NCBI GenBank assembly: GCA_963662605.1
Contig: OY759785.1
Span: 1,798,001-1,862,000, forward strand
From: G963662605 sp963662605
GTDB taxonomy: Bacteria > Bacteroidota > Ignavibacteria > Ignavibacteriales > Ignavibacteriaceae
DNA: 64,000 nucleotides
Direction of reading: 5' to 3'
Below are positions 42,152 through 49,913 of this stretch, one piece after another; positions within the stretch are counted from its first letter, which is position 1; each line of letters opens with the position of its first letter. Below the pieces are notes generated by a model, which made no database searches, was not told the origin of the DNA, and saw only the letters and a list, made by a program, of their open reading frames with translations. The translations under genes were made by a program, and so were the position numbers.

Positions 42152-44205
42152 AAATTTACGAAAACTATAAAAGCATTGCATGGGGATTCCTCATCCTTTT
42201 TATCATAACCCTTTCCAATTCAATTTTCCTGAATCAGATTGGATATTACGGCGCGTTGGTTTTTCTCCTCTTGGGATGGTGGAAAACCAAGTCTAACCCT
42301 TTTGAAAAGAACGGACTGGAACTGTTCCTGCTGCTGTACCTCGCAGCCGAACTGTTGGCTATGATTTTCTCGGTTGATAAAGCTGGAGCATTCAGAAACC
42401 TGCTTAAAAGAGCATTCTTAATTCCAATTATCTACACAATTGCCGCAACGGCAACAGATAAAAAGAAAATTAAGACACTACTGACCATATATATCGCTTT
42501 TGCTTCTCTAAGTGCTGCCGCATATGTTGGATTTTCGATACCTCACTATCTTGCGCACAAATATCAATTAGAACAGTCCGGGCCATCAATATTCCAGTAC
42601 CCCATAACGGCAAGTGAAATGATGAGTTTTGCCTGCATTATGCTGTTTGCGCTTGTAGTGAACATGAAAATGAAGCTTTCTACGCGGGTGCTGATGGGAG
42701 CTGCTTTCATCATTCTATTGATCGCTGAGTTTGCCACCTTTAAGAGGACCGGCTGGCTTGGCATGTGTGCCGGATTATTAGTCGTGCTTTTGTTCTCGAA
42801 GCGCTGGGTCATGAGCTTTGCTTTGATCGTTATTGCGGCTGCGGGATTCTTAACACAAAAGAACATCAGTAATATGTATTTTGCCCGTCAGCAGGGAAGT
42901 GCAGTGGAGATTGTTCATCATGAGGCGACTGAGGGCAGAGCATCTTTCATCATGCCGTTAGGCACTGGCTGGCTTCTTTCTGATTTTGATAAGGGATTGA
43001 AACTTTTAGATTCAACGGGTAAACTCCGGCAAACGCTGCATACCGCTGTACCAGTTGTTTCCACAATGAAATGCAATGATTCTATTTTCGCGGCATATCT
43101 ACTTGATACAAGAATTGAATTGCTGCAATTGAAAGATAACCGGATAGTCAGTTTGCATAAAGAATTTCTTTCGCCGGGCTATACCGTAGGCGCATTTTTC
43201 TTTAACAATGTTCTGTATGTCCGGGATGCCGACAGCGGCATTACCATATTCCCGGATATTAATGCTTCACAAATGAAAAAGCGTTATCCGGAATTATCGC
43301 ACCGTTTATTTTTTGGAGTTGATTCATCTGTCTTCGTTTTCGCTAATGAGAAAAACAGAATCTCTGTTTACGAAAACAAGGCCGGTGAAATCGGAAATAA
43401 AATTGATGATTTCACTCCTGAAGAAAAAGGCAGCACTGTTTTACATTATCAGGATAAAAAGCTGTTTGTGTCGAATGGAAATACGCTCCATGTATATGTA
43501 CTTGCTCAAAAAAACCTTGCATTGATTAGTACTCATAAAACAAAAGATGCGGTCATGGGTATTGCTCCCGGCGATTCGACGGCTATGATCTATGATATTA
43601 AAGGTGGGCTATATCAATATGATTTTACACGGGATGGCTTTGCTTCGCTGCAAAATAGTCAGGCAAAACCTATGGCAATCAGTAGTCTGGATAAGAGGGG
43701 CACTACTATTGCTATATGCGAGTTGAACCGCGGCAGATTGTTGAGCATATTTGATCCCTATCATCCTTCCAACTATTCACGGTTTTGTTTCTGGCGTGCC
43801 GGCTTTAAGATGGTGAAAGACCATCCCGTATTCGGAGTGGGTGATATTGATCTGCAAAATCTTTATAGAGAGTATAAACGCCCTTACGATAAAGAAATCC
43901 AGGGGCATATGCACAACAATTATATCCATCTGCTGGTAACTTTGGGAATAGTCGGTTTTCTTATTGTTATGAGCCTGCTTTTTATGATAGGCAAGAAAAT
44001 GTACAGCGTCTACGGAAAAGTGAAGTCGGATGACCTGTATCGGGCTTATGTACTGGGTTTTGCAGGAGTGTTTACTTCATTCCTTGTCGCGGGATTAACG
44101 GAATGGAATTTTGGCGATCATGAGATTATAACACTGGTTTGGTTTCATTTGGGACTCATGTTCGCAATGTTCAGTGCATTCCGCAGGGCAGAAGTAAAAG
44201 AATAA
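42148..44205 (+). CDS. O-antigen ligase-like membrane protein with large inserted domain
   Basis: This 685-residue protein is much longer than the usual 400-450 of the O-antigen ligase (WaaL/RfaL) family. Residues 1-245 form hydrophobic segments (for example FIILLIAEFATFKRTGWLGM, matching the family's conserved R-rich loop). Residues 547-600 contain FWRAGFKMVKDHPVFGVGD and HMHNNYIHLLVTLG, the periplasmic histidine motif, followed by the last segments. In between, about 250-545, sits an extra beta-rich stretch with irregular repeats ending in similar short strands, propeller-like in character. The family attaches polymerised glycan to lipid carriers. It overlaps the ABC exporter by 4 bases. 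Confidence 0.75.
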   Translation: MKIYENYKSIAWGFLILFIITLSNSIFLNQIGYYGALVFLLLGWWKTKSNPFEKNGLELFLLLYLAAELLAMIFSVDKAGAFRNLLKRAFLIPIIYTIAATATDKKKIKTLLTIYIAFASLSAAAYVGFSIPHYLAHKYQLEQSGPSIFQYPITASEMMSFACIMLFALVVNMKMKLSTRVLMGAAFIILLIAEFATFKRTGWLGMCAGLLVVLLFSKRWVMSFALIVIAAAGFLTQKNISNMYFARQQGSAVEIVHHEATEGRASFIMPLGTGWLLSDFDKGLKLLDSTGKLRQTLHTAVPVVSTMKCNDSIFAAYLLDTRIELLQLKDNRIVSLHKEFLSPGYTVGAFFFNNVLYVRDADSGITIFPDINASQMKKRYPELSHRLFFGVDSSVFVFANEKNRISVYENKAGEIGNKIDDFTPEEKGSTVLHYQDKKLFVSNGNTLHVYVLAQKNLALISTHKTKDAVMGIAPGDSTAMIYDIKGGLYQYDFTRDGFASLQNSQAKPMAISSLDKRGTTIAICELNRGRLLSIFDPYHPSNYSRFCFWRAGFKMVKDHPVFGVGDIDLQNLYREYKRPYDKEIQGHMHNNYIHLLVTLGIVGFLIVMSLLFMIGKKMYSVYGKVKSDDLYRAYVLGFAGVFTSFLVAGLTEWNFGDHEIITLVWFHLGLMFAMFSAFRRAEVKE

Positions 44206-44215
44206 GTTTTTATTC

Positions 44216-45610
44216 TTAATGACCCTTAGTATCGCCCGTTATCATTTGCATAATAGTGGTGAAGAGTATCTGAATATCAAGATTCAGTGACCAGTTCTCG
44301 ATGTACCAGATATCCAATTCGATCCGTTTTTGGATACGCTTCTTGTTTTCCTCAAGATCCTTAACGTCGCCGCGCAACCCGTGTATCTGCGCCCACCCGG
44401 TGATGCCCGGTTTAACCAGATTTCTTAACCGGATTGCCTCGATAAAGTTTTCGTACATTTCATCATAAACAACCGCGTGAGGCCTCGGCCCGACGATAGA
44501 CATATGCCCAAGCAATACATTAAATATCTGGGGCAATTCATCCAAGTTTGATTTTCTTAAAAAGCGTCCGAATTTAGTTATCCGTTCGTCGTCCTGTGAT
44601 GTCGGTTTATATTGTATGTCCACTTTTTCAAATGACATGCTTCTGAATTTGTAGCATCTGAAGTACTTATGACCTTTTCCAACACGGTTTTGAATATAGA
44701 AAACGGGTCCGGGAGATAACAGTTTTTGCATTAAGGCGATGATGGTAAACAACCAGGGGACGATTGTTATACAAACAACTAACGCAACGCATAGATCAAA
44801 TACGCGCTTAAGGATTCTCCAGTGCAACTCTTCCAAAGGCTCTCTCCTCAAAGAAAGCACGGGGAATTTATCAACAGAGGTAATGGTGAATTTTGCCGAC
44901 AAGTACTGCAAATAATCGGGGATAATATATGTATGGAGAGCAAACTTGTTGCATGTTCTGATTATCTCCTGGATACGATTGATTTCGTTCTGTTCCATAG
45001 CAATGAAAACGTCTTCAACCGACTGTTGTTCAACCAAACCTTCAAAGTCAGAGTATGTGCCGGCAAACTCGGGAATATCAACCCGGCGATCTGAAATGAG
45101 CCCGATATATGAATAGCCGAGAGAGGGGTTCTGCTGGGCAGTGCGGATAAATTCAATTGCGGTCTCGCCGCTGCCCACGACTAATAAATTCCTTAGCGAT
45201 TTGCCGGAACGTTTACGGTGCTTGAGCACCTTTCTCGTAATGATGGCTTTAACGACCGAAACAACATACAAAAGCAGAGAATAGAATAATAAAAAGTTTC
45301 GGGTGAAGAATGTCTCCTTCACGAAAAACACAAACAGAACGATAACAGCGGACTGGACGATTACCAACTTCAATAAAGAATATGCTGAGGCAGCGATAAA
45401 TCTGTTCCCGATAGTCTCATAGTACCCTGAATTGCTTGCGCTGAAATACCAAGTAATGAACAGTATAAGAGGAAGGAGGAACATGTATTGATGTGTGGCA
45501 AGTAGTGCAGCCGGCTGTGCTAATAAAGCGGCAGCCAGAAATGTTCCCGTTATGACAAAGAAGTCAATAAGCAGCGAAATCGCAATCAGCGAGCGTTGGC
45601 GTGTTATCAT
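44216..45610 (-). CDS. Undecaprenyl-phosphate sugar phosphotransferase (WcaJ/WbaP-like)
   Basis: This 464-residue protein has four to five N-terminal membrane segments, a CoA_binding_3-like middle domain (about 140-245: LLVVGSGETAIEFI), another membrane segment (about 279-300), and a C-terminal bacterial sugar-transferase domain with GPVFYIQNRVGKG, RKSNLDELPQIFNVL and MSIVGPRP. It transfers hexose-1-phosphate to undecaprenyl phosphate, starting exopolysaccharide or O-unit synthesis. It is convergent with the O-antigen ligase-like gene and starts directly after the deoA-like stop. Confidence 0.9.
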   Translation of the reverse strand: MITRQRSLIAISLLIDFFVITGTFLAAALLAQPAALLATHQYMFLLPLILFITWYFSASNSGYYETIGNRFIAASAYSLLKLVIVQSAVIVLFVFFVKETFFTRNFLLFYSLLLYVVSVVKAIITRKVLKHRKRSGKSLRNLLVVGSGETAIEFIRTAQQNPSLGYSYIGLISDRRVDIPEFAGTYSDFEGLVEQQSVEDVFIAMEQNEINRIQEIIRTCNKFALHTYIIPDYLQYLSAKFTITSVDKFPVLSLRREPLEELHWRILKRVFDLCVALVVCITIVPWLFTIIALMQKLLSPGPVFYIQNRVGKGHKYFRCYKFRSMSFEKVDIQYKPTSQDDERITKFGRFLRKSNLDELPQIFNVLLGHMSIVGPRPHAVVYDEMYENFIEAIRLRNLVKPGITGWAQIHGLRGDVKDLEENKKRIQKRIELDIWYIENWSLNLDIQILFTTIMQMITGDTKGH

Positions 45611-46915
45611 TTATTTGATAATCTCTTTAATCAGTTTGAGTTTCGCCGGCTTTTTCTGAGCATAGCTGAATGCCTTTGCCAATCTTGTCTGAGCGGCGGA
45701 GACTTTCTTCTTGTCGTCGGTGAAAATTTCTGCGATGAGCTGTCCTTTAACTACTTTGTCGCCGATTTTCGCGTGGAGTATCAATCCGGCTTTCGGGTCA
45801 ATGACATCTTCTTTTTTCATCCTTCCGGCACCGAGTTCAAGTCCTGCCATACCAACCTGATACGTGTCAATAGCACTAATATAGCCGGATTGAAGAGCGC
45901 AGAATTCAGTATGCACTTTGGATTTCGGGTACAGAGCGAAGTTCTGTAAATACTTAACATCACCGCCCTGTGCCTTCACAATCTCAAGGAACTTCTTGAG
46001 CGCCAGGCCGCTCTTTATCATCGTCATGGAGAGTTTTATACCGTCATCAATTGATTTTGCTTTTCCGGCAAGATACAGCATCGCTCCGGATAATGTCAAA
46101 CTTACGGTGCAAAGGTCATCAACCCATTCGCCGTTGAGGATTTTTACGCATTCAACAATTTCGAGCCAGTTGCCGATGTAATTACCTAACGGCTGGTTCA
46201 TATCGGTAATAAACCCGAGTACCTTTTTGTCGAATTCTTTGGCTGTCCCGATGAGTGATTTGGCTAACCTTCTTGCGTCTTCATGTTTAACCATGAATGC
46301 ACCGCTTCCGGTTTTTATATCAAGTACTAAGCCGTCAATGCCTTCGGCTAACTTTTTGCTCATAATGCTGGACGTGATGAGAGGAATGGATTCCACAGTT
46401 CCGGTGACATCACGAAGTGCATAAATTGATTTGTCAGCCGGAGCAATTTCTTTTGTCTGGCCGATCATCACTGCATTAATCTTTTGCAGCTGCTTCTTGT
46501 AATTCTTGAGGGTCATGTTCGTGCTGAATCCCGGTATCGCTTCAAGTTTATCCAGAGTGCCGCCGGTATGACCAAGTCCGCGTCCGGAGATCATGGGAAC
46601 GGGAACACCAGCTGCCGCAACGATAGGGGCGAGAATCATCGAGGTTTTATCACCAACTCCGCCCGTGGAATGTTTGTCTATTTTTACTCCCTTAACGGAA
46701 GATAGCTCTACAACAACCCCGCTATGGAGCATAGCTTCGGTCAGGAAGGCGGTTTCTTCAACGGTCATGCCGTTGAGGTATGTTGCCATCAGAAATGCAG
46801 ACATTTGATAATCAGGTATTGTAGCTTTGGTAAAAGCATCCACCATCCAGATAATTTCTAATTTATCCAGAACTTGTTTATTTCTTTTCTTTTTGATTAT
46901 TTCAATCGCATTCAT
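45611..46915 (-). CDS. Pyrimidine-nucleoside (thymidine) phosphorylase
   Basis: This 434-residue protein is of normal length for DeoA/Pdp. It has the helical N-domain (IIKKKRNKQVLDKLEI), the phosphate and nucleoside site KHSTGGVGDKTSMILAP, the LDKLEAIPGFS segment and a C-terminal domain. It cleaves thymidine, deoxyuridine or uridine to base plus (deoxy)ribose-1-phosphate in salvage. Whether it is specific for thymidine (deoA) or broad (pdp) cannot be settled by eye. It is the first gene of a two-gene unit with the sugar transferase; that pairing has no obvious meaning. Confidence 0.93.
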   Translation of the reverse strand: MNAIEIIKKKRNKQVLDKLEIIWMVDAFTKATIPDYQMSAFLMATYLNGMTVEETAFLTEAMLHSGVVVELSSVKGVKIDKHSTGGVGDKTSMILAPIVAAAGVPVPMISGRGLGHTGGTLDKLEAIPGFSTNMTLKNYKKQLQKINAVMIGQTKEIAPADKSIYALRDVTGTVESIPLITSSIMSKKLAEGIDGLVLDIKTGSGAFMVKHEDARRLAKSLIGTAKEFDKKVLGFITDMNQPLGNYIGNWLEIVECVKILNGEWVDDLCTVSLTLSGAMLYLAGKAKSIDDGIKLSMTMIKSGLALKKFLEIVKAQGGDVKYLQNFALYPKSKVHTEFCALQSGYISAIDTYQVGMAGLELGAGRMKKEDVIDPKAGLILHAKIGDKVVKGQLIAEIFTDDKKKVSAAQTRLAKAFSYAQKKPAKLKLIKEIIK

Positions 46916-47050
46916 ACAATTTCCTCGGAAGCTTGTTGACGAATAAAATCAGACACGGGATGATGCGGATTTGTGCAAACATCAACTACAAAATTAATAA
47001 TTTTAAGTGATTTATAAGAGGGGAAAGGGGATATAGTGCTATTTAAAATG

Positions 47051-47086
47051 AAAAAGCGGAATGGCCGATGGACCGTTCCGCTTTTT
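47051..47086 (-). terminator. Terminator after the HU gene
   Basis: Stem AAAAAGCGGAA (47051-47061) and TTCCGCTTTTT (47076-47086) with a 14-base loop that adds short pairing. It lies 19 bases after the HU stop in the minus direction, with T-runs on both strands. Confidence 0.8.
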
Positions 47087-47104
47087 TAAGATCAACCAAC
47101 TTGC

Positions 47105-47389
47105 TTAAAGAACTGCATCTTTAGCTTGTTTTGCAATACGGAATTTCAAAACCTTTTTAGCCGGGATAATCATTGTTTCGCCTGTGCGAGGATTCCGACC
47201 GGTTCTTTTTTTGCGGCTGGCAACAACGAGTTTACCAAGTCCTGGGATAACAAAACTCTTCTTAGCTTCTTTGTAAGCTAATTTGATGAGTTCTTCGAGA
47301 AAGAGTCCGGCGACTTTTTTGGTTGTGCCGGTTTTTACTGACAATGCAGCAATGATAGCTGATTTTGTCATTGGTTTTGCAGTAGCCAT
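47105..47389 (-). CDS. HU/IHF-family DNA-binding protein
   Basis: This 94-residue protein shows the HU fold: N-terminal helices (MTKSAIIAALSVKTGTTKK), then VIPGLGKLVV and the arm with RTGRNPRTGETMIIPA, where the arm-tip Pro and basic residues contact DNA. It has a short N-terminal extension (MATAKP) before the usual M-T-K start. It bends and compacts DNA. Single gene with its own terminator. Confidence 0.93.
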   Translation of the reverse strand: MATAKPMTKSAIIAALSVKTGTTKKVAGLFLEELIKLAYKEAKKSFVIPGLGKLVVASRKKRTGRNPRTGETMIIPAKKVLKFRIAKQAKDAVL

Positions 47390-47497
47390 ATATTTGCCTT
47401 TATGAATTAATTAATATAATTAATTGATGTACTCTTAAAGTTATGTAAAATTTTTATTTTATTCAATCAACAAATCAAAAAAAATAAAAAAAGTTTT

Positions 47498-47599
47498 ACG
47501 GCAACGGCTTCCAGAGCAAGCAGAACCTTTGTGACAGGGACTTCTTCCGCTTATTATCAGGCTGAACAGGCAATAACCACCGCCATTCGTGCTGTGTGA
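47498..47599 (+). pseudogene. Possible 3' remnant of an unidentified gene
   Basis: A 33-codon frame with stop (47597-47599) encodes a protein-like tail containing RTFVTGTSSAYYQAEQAITT and ending AIRAV. No start codon is possible upstream because the sequence becomes a poly-A tract. The base composition is far more GC-rich than the flank. I do not recognise the parent gene. It may be coincidental open frame. Confidence 0.25.
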
Positions 47600-47603
47600 G
47601 CGC

Positions 47604-48074
47604 CTATACTTTGCTTTTTGCGAGTTTCAGGATTTGACTTGCTTCTTCCTTCATGACGGGCATTACGGATAACCGGTTACCGCGCTGAAGAAGCCTCATG
47701 TCCTTCAAGCCCTCTTCATTCTTCATGGCATCAAGCGTGACCGGATTTTTGAATTTTTGTACGAGCCGGATATCAACCATAAACCATATCGGATTTTCTT
47801 GTGTGCTGGAAGGATCGTAGTGGCCGCCCTTCTTGTCGAGTGCAGTATAATCAGGGTATCCTTTGCGGACAACTTCACAATATCCTGTAATCGCCAGAGG
47901 AACCGCATTGCTATGATAGAAAAAAACCACATCGCCCGTTTTAAGTGAGTCACGGAGATAATTCCTTGCCTGATAATTCCGTACGCCATCCCAGCAGGTT
48001 GTCGAATTCTCACAGTTCGAGAAATCATCAATAGAAAAAACAGAAGGTTCGGACTTAAATAGCCAGTAGTTTTT
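47604..48074 (-). pseudogene. EVE-domain protein gene, split by an IS element (main part)
   Basis: The frame reads KNYWLFKSEPSVFSIDDF, CWDGVRNYQARNYLRD, DVVFFYHSN and WFMVDIRLVQKF, the order of a canonical EVE protein, a small fold that binds modified bases. All but the start codon is here, 156 codons. The ATG is at 49467, beyond a 1382-bp IS. Removing the IS and one copy of the 8-bp duplication restores ATG AAA AAC TAC TGG exactly, giving 157 residues. Translation could still begin at an internal GTG (47930) or a non-ATG start, but the first part would be lost. Confidence 0.85.
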
Positions 48075-48075
48075 C
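48068..48075. repeat. Target-site duplication, left
   Basis: AGTTTTTC, identical to 49458-49465 on the other side of the IS. Confidence 0.85.
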
Positions 48076-49457
48076 CACTGCTGTCCAAAATAAATCAGTC
48101 ACGGCAAAAAAGCATAGAAAAGAAAGCGAAAACGAAAAAAGGGAAGTCATTTTCTAAACAATCCCCCCTGTTTGAAACAATTCAAGTTGCCCTAATCGTT
48201 GAACTTCTTCTTTTTTAGACCAAAACGGATTATCTAACCACAATTGAAGACCTATCTTCACAAAGAGATTGATGCGAATAAATGCTATTAAATTGGACAG
48301 ATTCCAATCGAACTTTGCTTTTTCTTTCATAATCCTCAACAAAAGTATTGTTATCATTGCTGTCCATATCTGTATCCACATGGCATTTTCATTTATACCG
48401 ATAAAAGATTTGATTTTTAGGTGTTGTTTTAGCTCTTTGAAGAATATTTCAATACTCCAGCGCTGTTTATACAACTCTGCAACAGTCGCTGCTGTCCAAG
48501 ATAAATTGTTCGTTAATAAGACAATTGTTTTTCCCCTCGTAGCACTAAAGACCACAATCCGTCGAAGTTTACCCGGGAACTCCTTTCTTGAATCCTCCTC
48601 GGTCAGTTCAATTATTTCGTCACGAAGAAGATGTTCTTGTTTATCCACGGGAAGTTCTCTTTCTTCAAGACTACGATAATTTATCGTTTCTTTTAATCGG
48701 GTAACAAAGTATATATCTCGATTTGCCCATTCCCAAAACATTCGGAATGACTGATATCCCCGATCCATGACAACGACGCTTTTCTTTGGAAGAGTCATGT
48801 ATTTAGCGTGTTTTACATCGTTTTGTGAAGCCGCTGTCATAAAGATATAGGAGGGAAGGCATCCATCATAATCAAGCAACGTGTGGAGTTTAATGGCTCC
48901 CTTCGCATTTCTGTAGGTTGCCCAGTCAAATACGTTCAGGCACAGGGAAATTACCGTGGAGTCGAGCATATAGATTTTTCGCTTAATTGTAGTAAACTTC
49001 TTTCTGTTCAGGTGAGAATCTTCTTGCTGATAATGGGTAAGTAACCGATAGTAGAAATCTCTGAACATTTGCCAGTCACGATGCTCGTTGATGTAGGACA
49101 GCGAGGAACGGCTGGGTATTTTGTCCTGTATGCCAAGATGATTCGCGTTACCGGTGATTGAACGCAGTCCATATGTTATATCCCGAATTGAATGAGCTTT
49201 CCCAAAGTGACAGAATAGCATGGATACCAGATGAGTCCAGCTGTTTATTCCTTTGGAGTGCTTATCTGTTCTAAATTTTTTAACACTTTGTGCAAAAACT
49301 TCACGGGGAAGCAGTTCTAATATTTGTGAAAATAGTGTTACATTTGTCATTGACTACCTCTTTATTTGTCCTTGTAAAACAAATGTACGGCTTTTTGTCT
49401 TTGACTCTTAGACCGTTTGAGGTAGTCTTTTTATTTTAAACGTTTTGGACGGATGTG
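48076..49457 (-). mobile_element. IS4-family insertion sequence, complete, 1382 bp
   Basis: The ends are imperfect terminal inverted repeats: CACTGCTGTCCAAAA at 48076-48090, and CACATCCGTCCAAAA when the right end (49443-49457) is read inward. They match at 12 of 15 positions. An 8-bp duplication AGTTTTTC flanks both sides, so insertion was by simple transposition. The single gene inside encodes a DDE transposase of IS4 type. An 8-bp duplication fits the ISPepr1-like subgroup. It interrupts the EVE gene between its start codon and codon 4. Confidence 0.85.
48154..49350 (-). CDS. IS4-family transposase
   Basis: This 398-residue protein has an N-terminal DUF4372-like DNA-binding region (FSQILELLPREVFAQSVKKF) and an RNase H-like DDE core: D in KIYMLDSTVISL, D in SVVVMDRGYQSF, and the Y-x2-R-W-x-I-E-x-F-F-K-E-L-K signature that holds the catalytic E and defines IS4. 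The frame is intact, so the element may still move. It fills most of the 1382-bp IS. Confidence 0.92.
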   Translation of the reverse strand: MTNVTLFSQILELLPREVFAQSVKKFRTDKHSKGINSWTHLVSMLFCHFGKAHSIRDITYGLRSITGNANHLGIQDKIPSRSSLSYINEHRDWQMFRDFYYRLLTHYQQEDSHLNRKKFTTIKRKIYMLDSTVISLCLNVFDWATYRNAKGAIKLHTLLDYDGCLPSYIFMTAASQNDVKHAKYMTLPKKSVVVMDRGYQSFRMFWEWANRDIYFVTRLKETINYRSLEERELPVDKQEHLLRDEIIELTEEDSRKEFPGKLRRIVVFSATRGKTIVLLTNNLSWTAATVAELYKQRWSIEIFFKELKQHLKIKSFIGINENAMWIQIWTAMITILLLRIMKEKAKFDWNLSNLIAFIRINLFVKIGLQLWLDNPFWSKKEEVQRLGQLELFQTGGIV

Positions 49458-49467
49458 AGTTTTTCAT
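49458..49467 (-). pseudogene. EVE gene start codon fragment, detached by the IS
   Basis: Ten bases reading ATGAAAAACT on the minus strand: the ancestral start codon (49467-49465) and two codons of the EVE gene. They include the right copy of the target duplication. GGAG lies 9 bases upstream as a ribosome-binding site, supporting this as the original start. Confidence 0.8.
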
Positions 49468-49556
49468 ATAAACTCCAAGGTAACTCTGGGATAGATGCTA
49501 TTAATTAGAGCCATAAGGCGGTCTGTAGACGTGTTTAGCTCGATTTGAAACAAGTG

Positions 49557-49586
49557 GCATGAGGTGATTTGCGGGTCACCTCATGC
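49557..49586 (-). terminator. Terminator-like hairpin after the CtpA operon
   Basis: Perfect 11-bp stem GCATGAGGTGA (49557-49567) and TCACCTCATGC (49576-49586) with an 8-base loop, 42 bases after the zinc-ribbon gene. The T-run is weak, so termination is likely but not certain. Confidence 0.55.
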
Positions 49587-49627
49587 TGTAATACAAATTT
49601 ATGGTTGCACGATTCCGGATTCCGGAA

Positions 49628-49909
49628 TTAATTGGATATCAACAGGATAAAATAAATTATAGCCGTCATTACGGCGATAAATATTGTAATATTTTTGATG
49701 TTTCTGGCAGTGATAATAATTGTGGAAAGGGCTCCACGCCAATTGCATTTTCTGCAACGGTACATTTTATAAATGCCCGTGGTTTTAAGTATGCTTTCCC
49801 ATACATTCTTAGTTCTTGAGCGGCGTAACGTGTTAATTTCTCCGCATGACGGACATTTCTTGTAAGCCGGATCAAATCTAAAGAGTATTTTCTTTGACTG
49901 CAGTGGCAT
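49628..49909 (-). CDS. Small zinc-ribbon membrane protein
   Basis: This 93-residue protein has a two-pair zinc ribbon (CPSCG at about 19-23 and CRKCNWRG at about 52-59) and one C-terminal transmembrane segment (IFIAVMTAIIYFILLI). The ribbon would be cytoplasmic and the protein membrane-anchored. I do not know its function. It ends a minus-strand gene run and starts 5 bases after the CtpA stop. Confidence 0.55.
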   Translation of the reverse strand: MPLQSKKILFRFDPAYKKCPSCGEINTLRRSRTKNVWESILKTTGIYKMYRCRKCNWRGALSTIIITARNIKNITIFIAVMTAIIYFILLISN

Positions 49910-49913
49910 AACG

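Noticed and set aside
47723..48088. 121-codon minus-strand frame
   Set aside because: Out-of-frame reading of the EVE gene; the true frame gives the EVE motifs.
48076..49457. IS4-type element as the mobiliser of the 177-bp MITE
   Set aside because: Ends differ (CAC..C.GTCCAAAA versus CAATGGTGTCAACTTA) and the duplications differ in length (8 versus 9).
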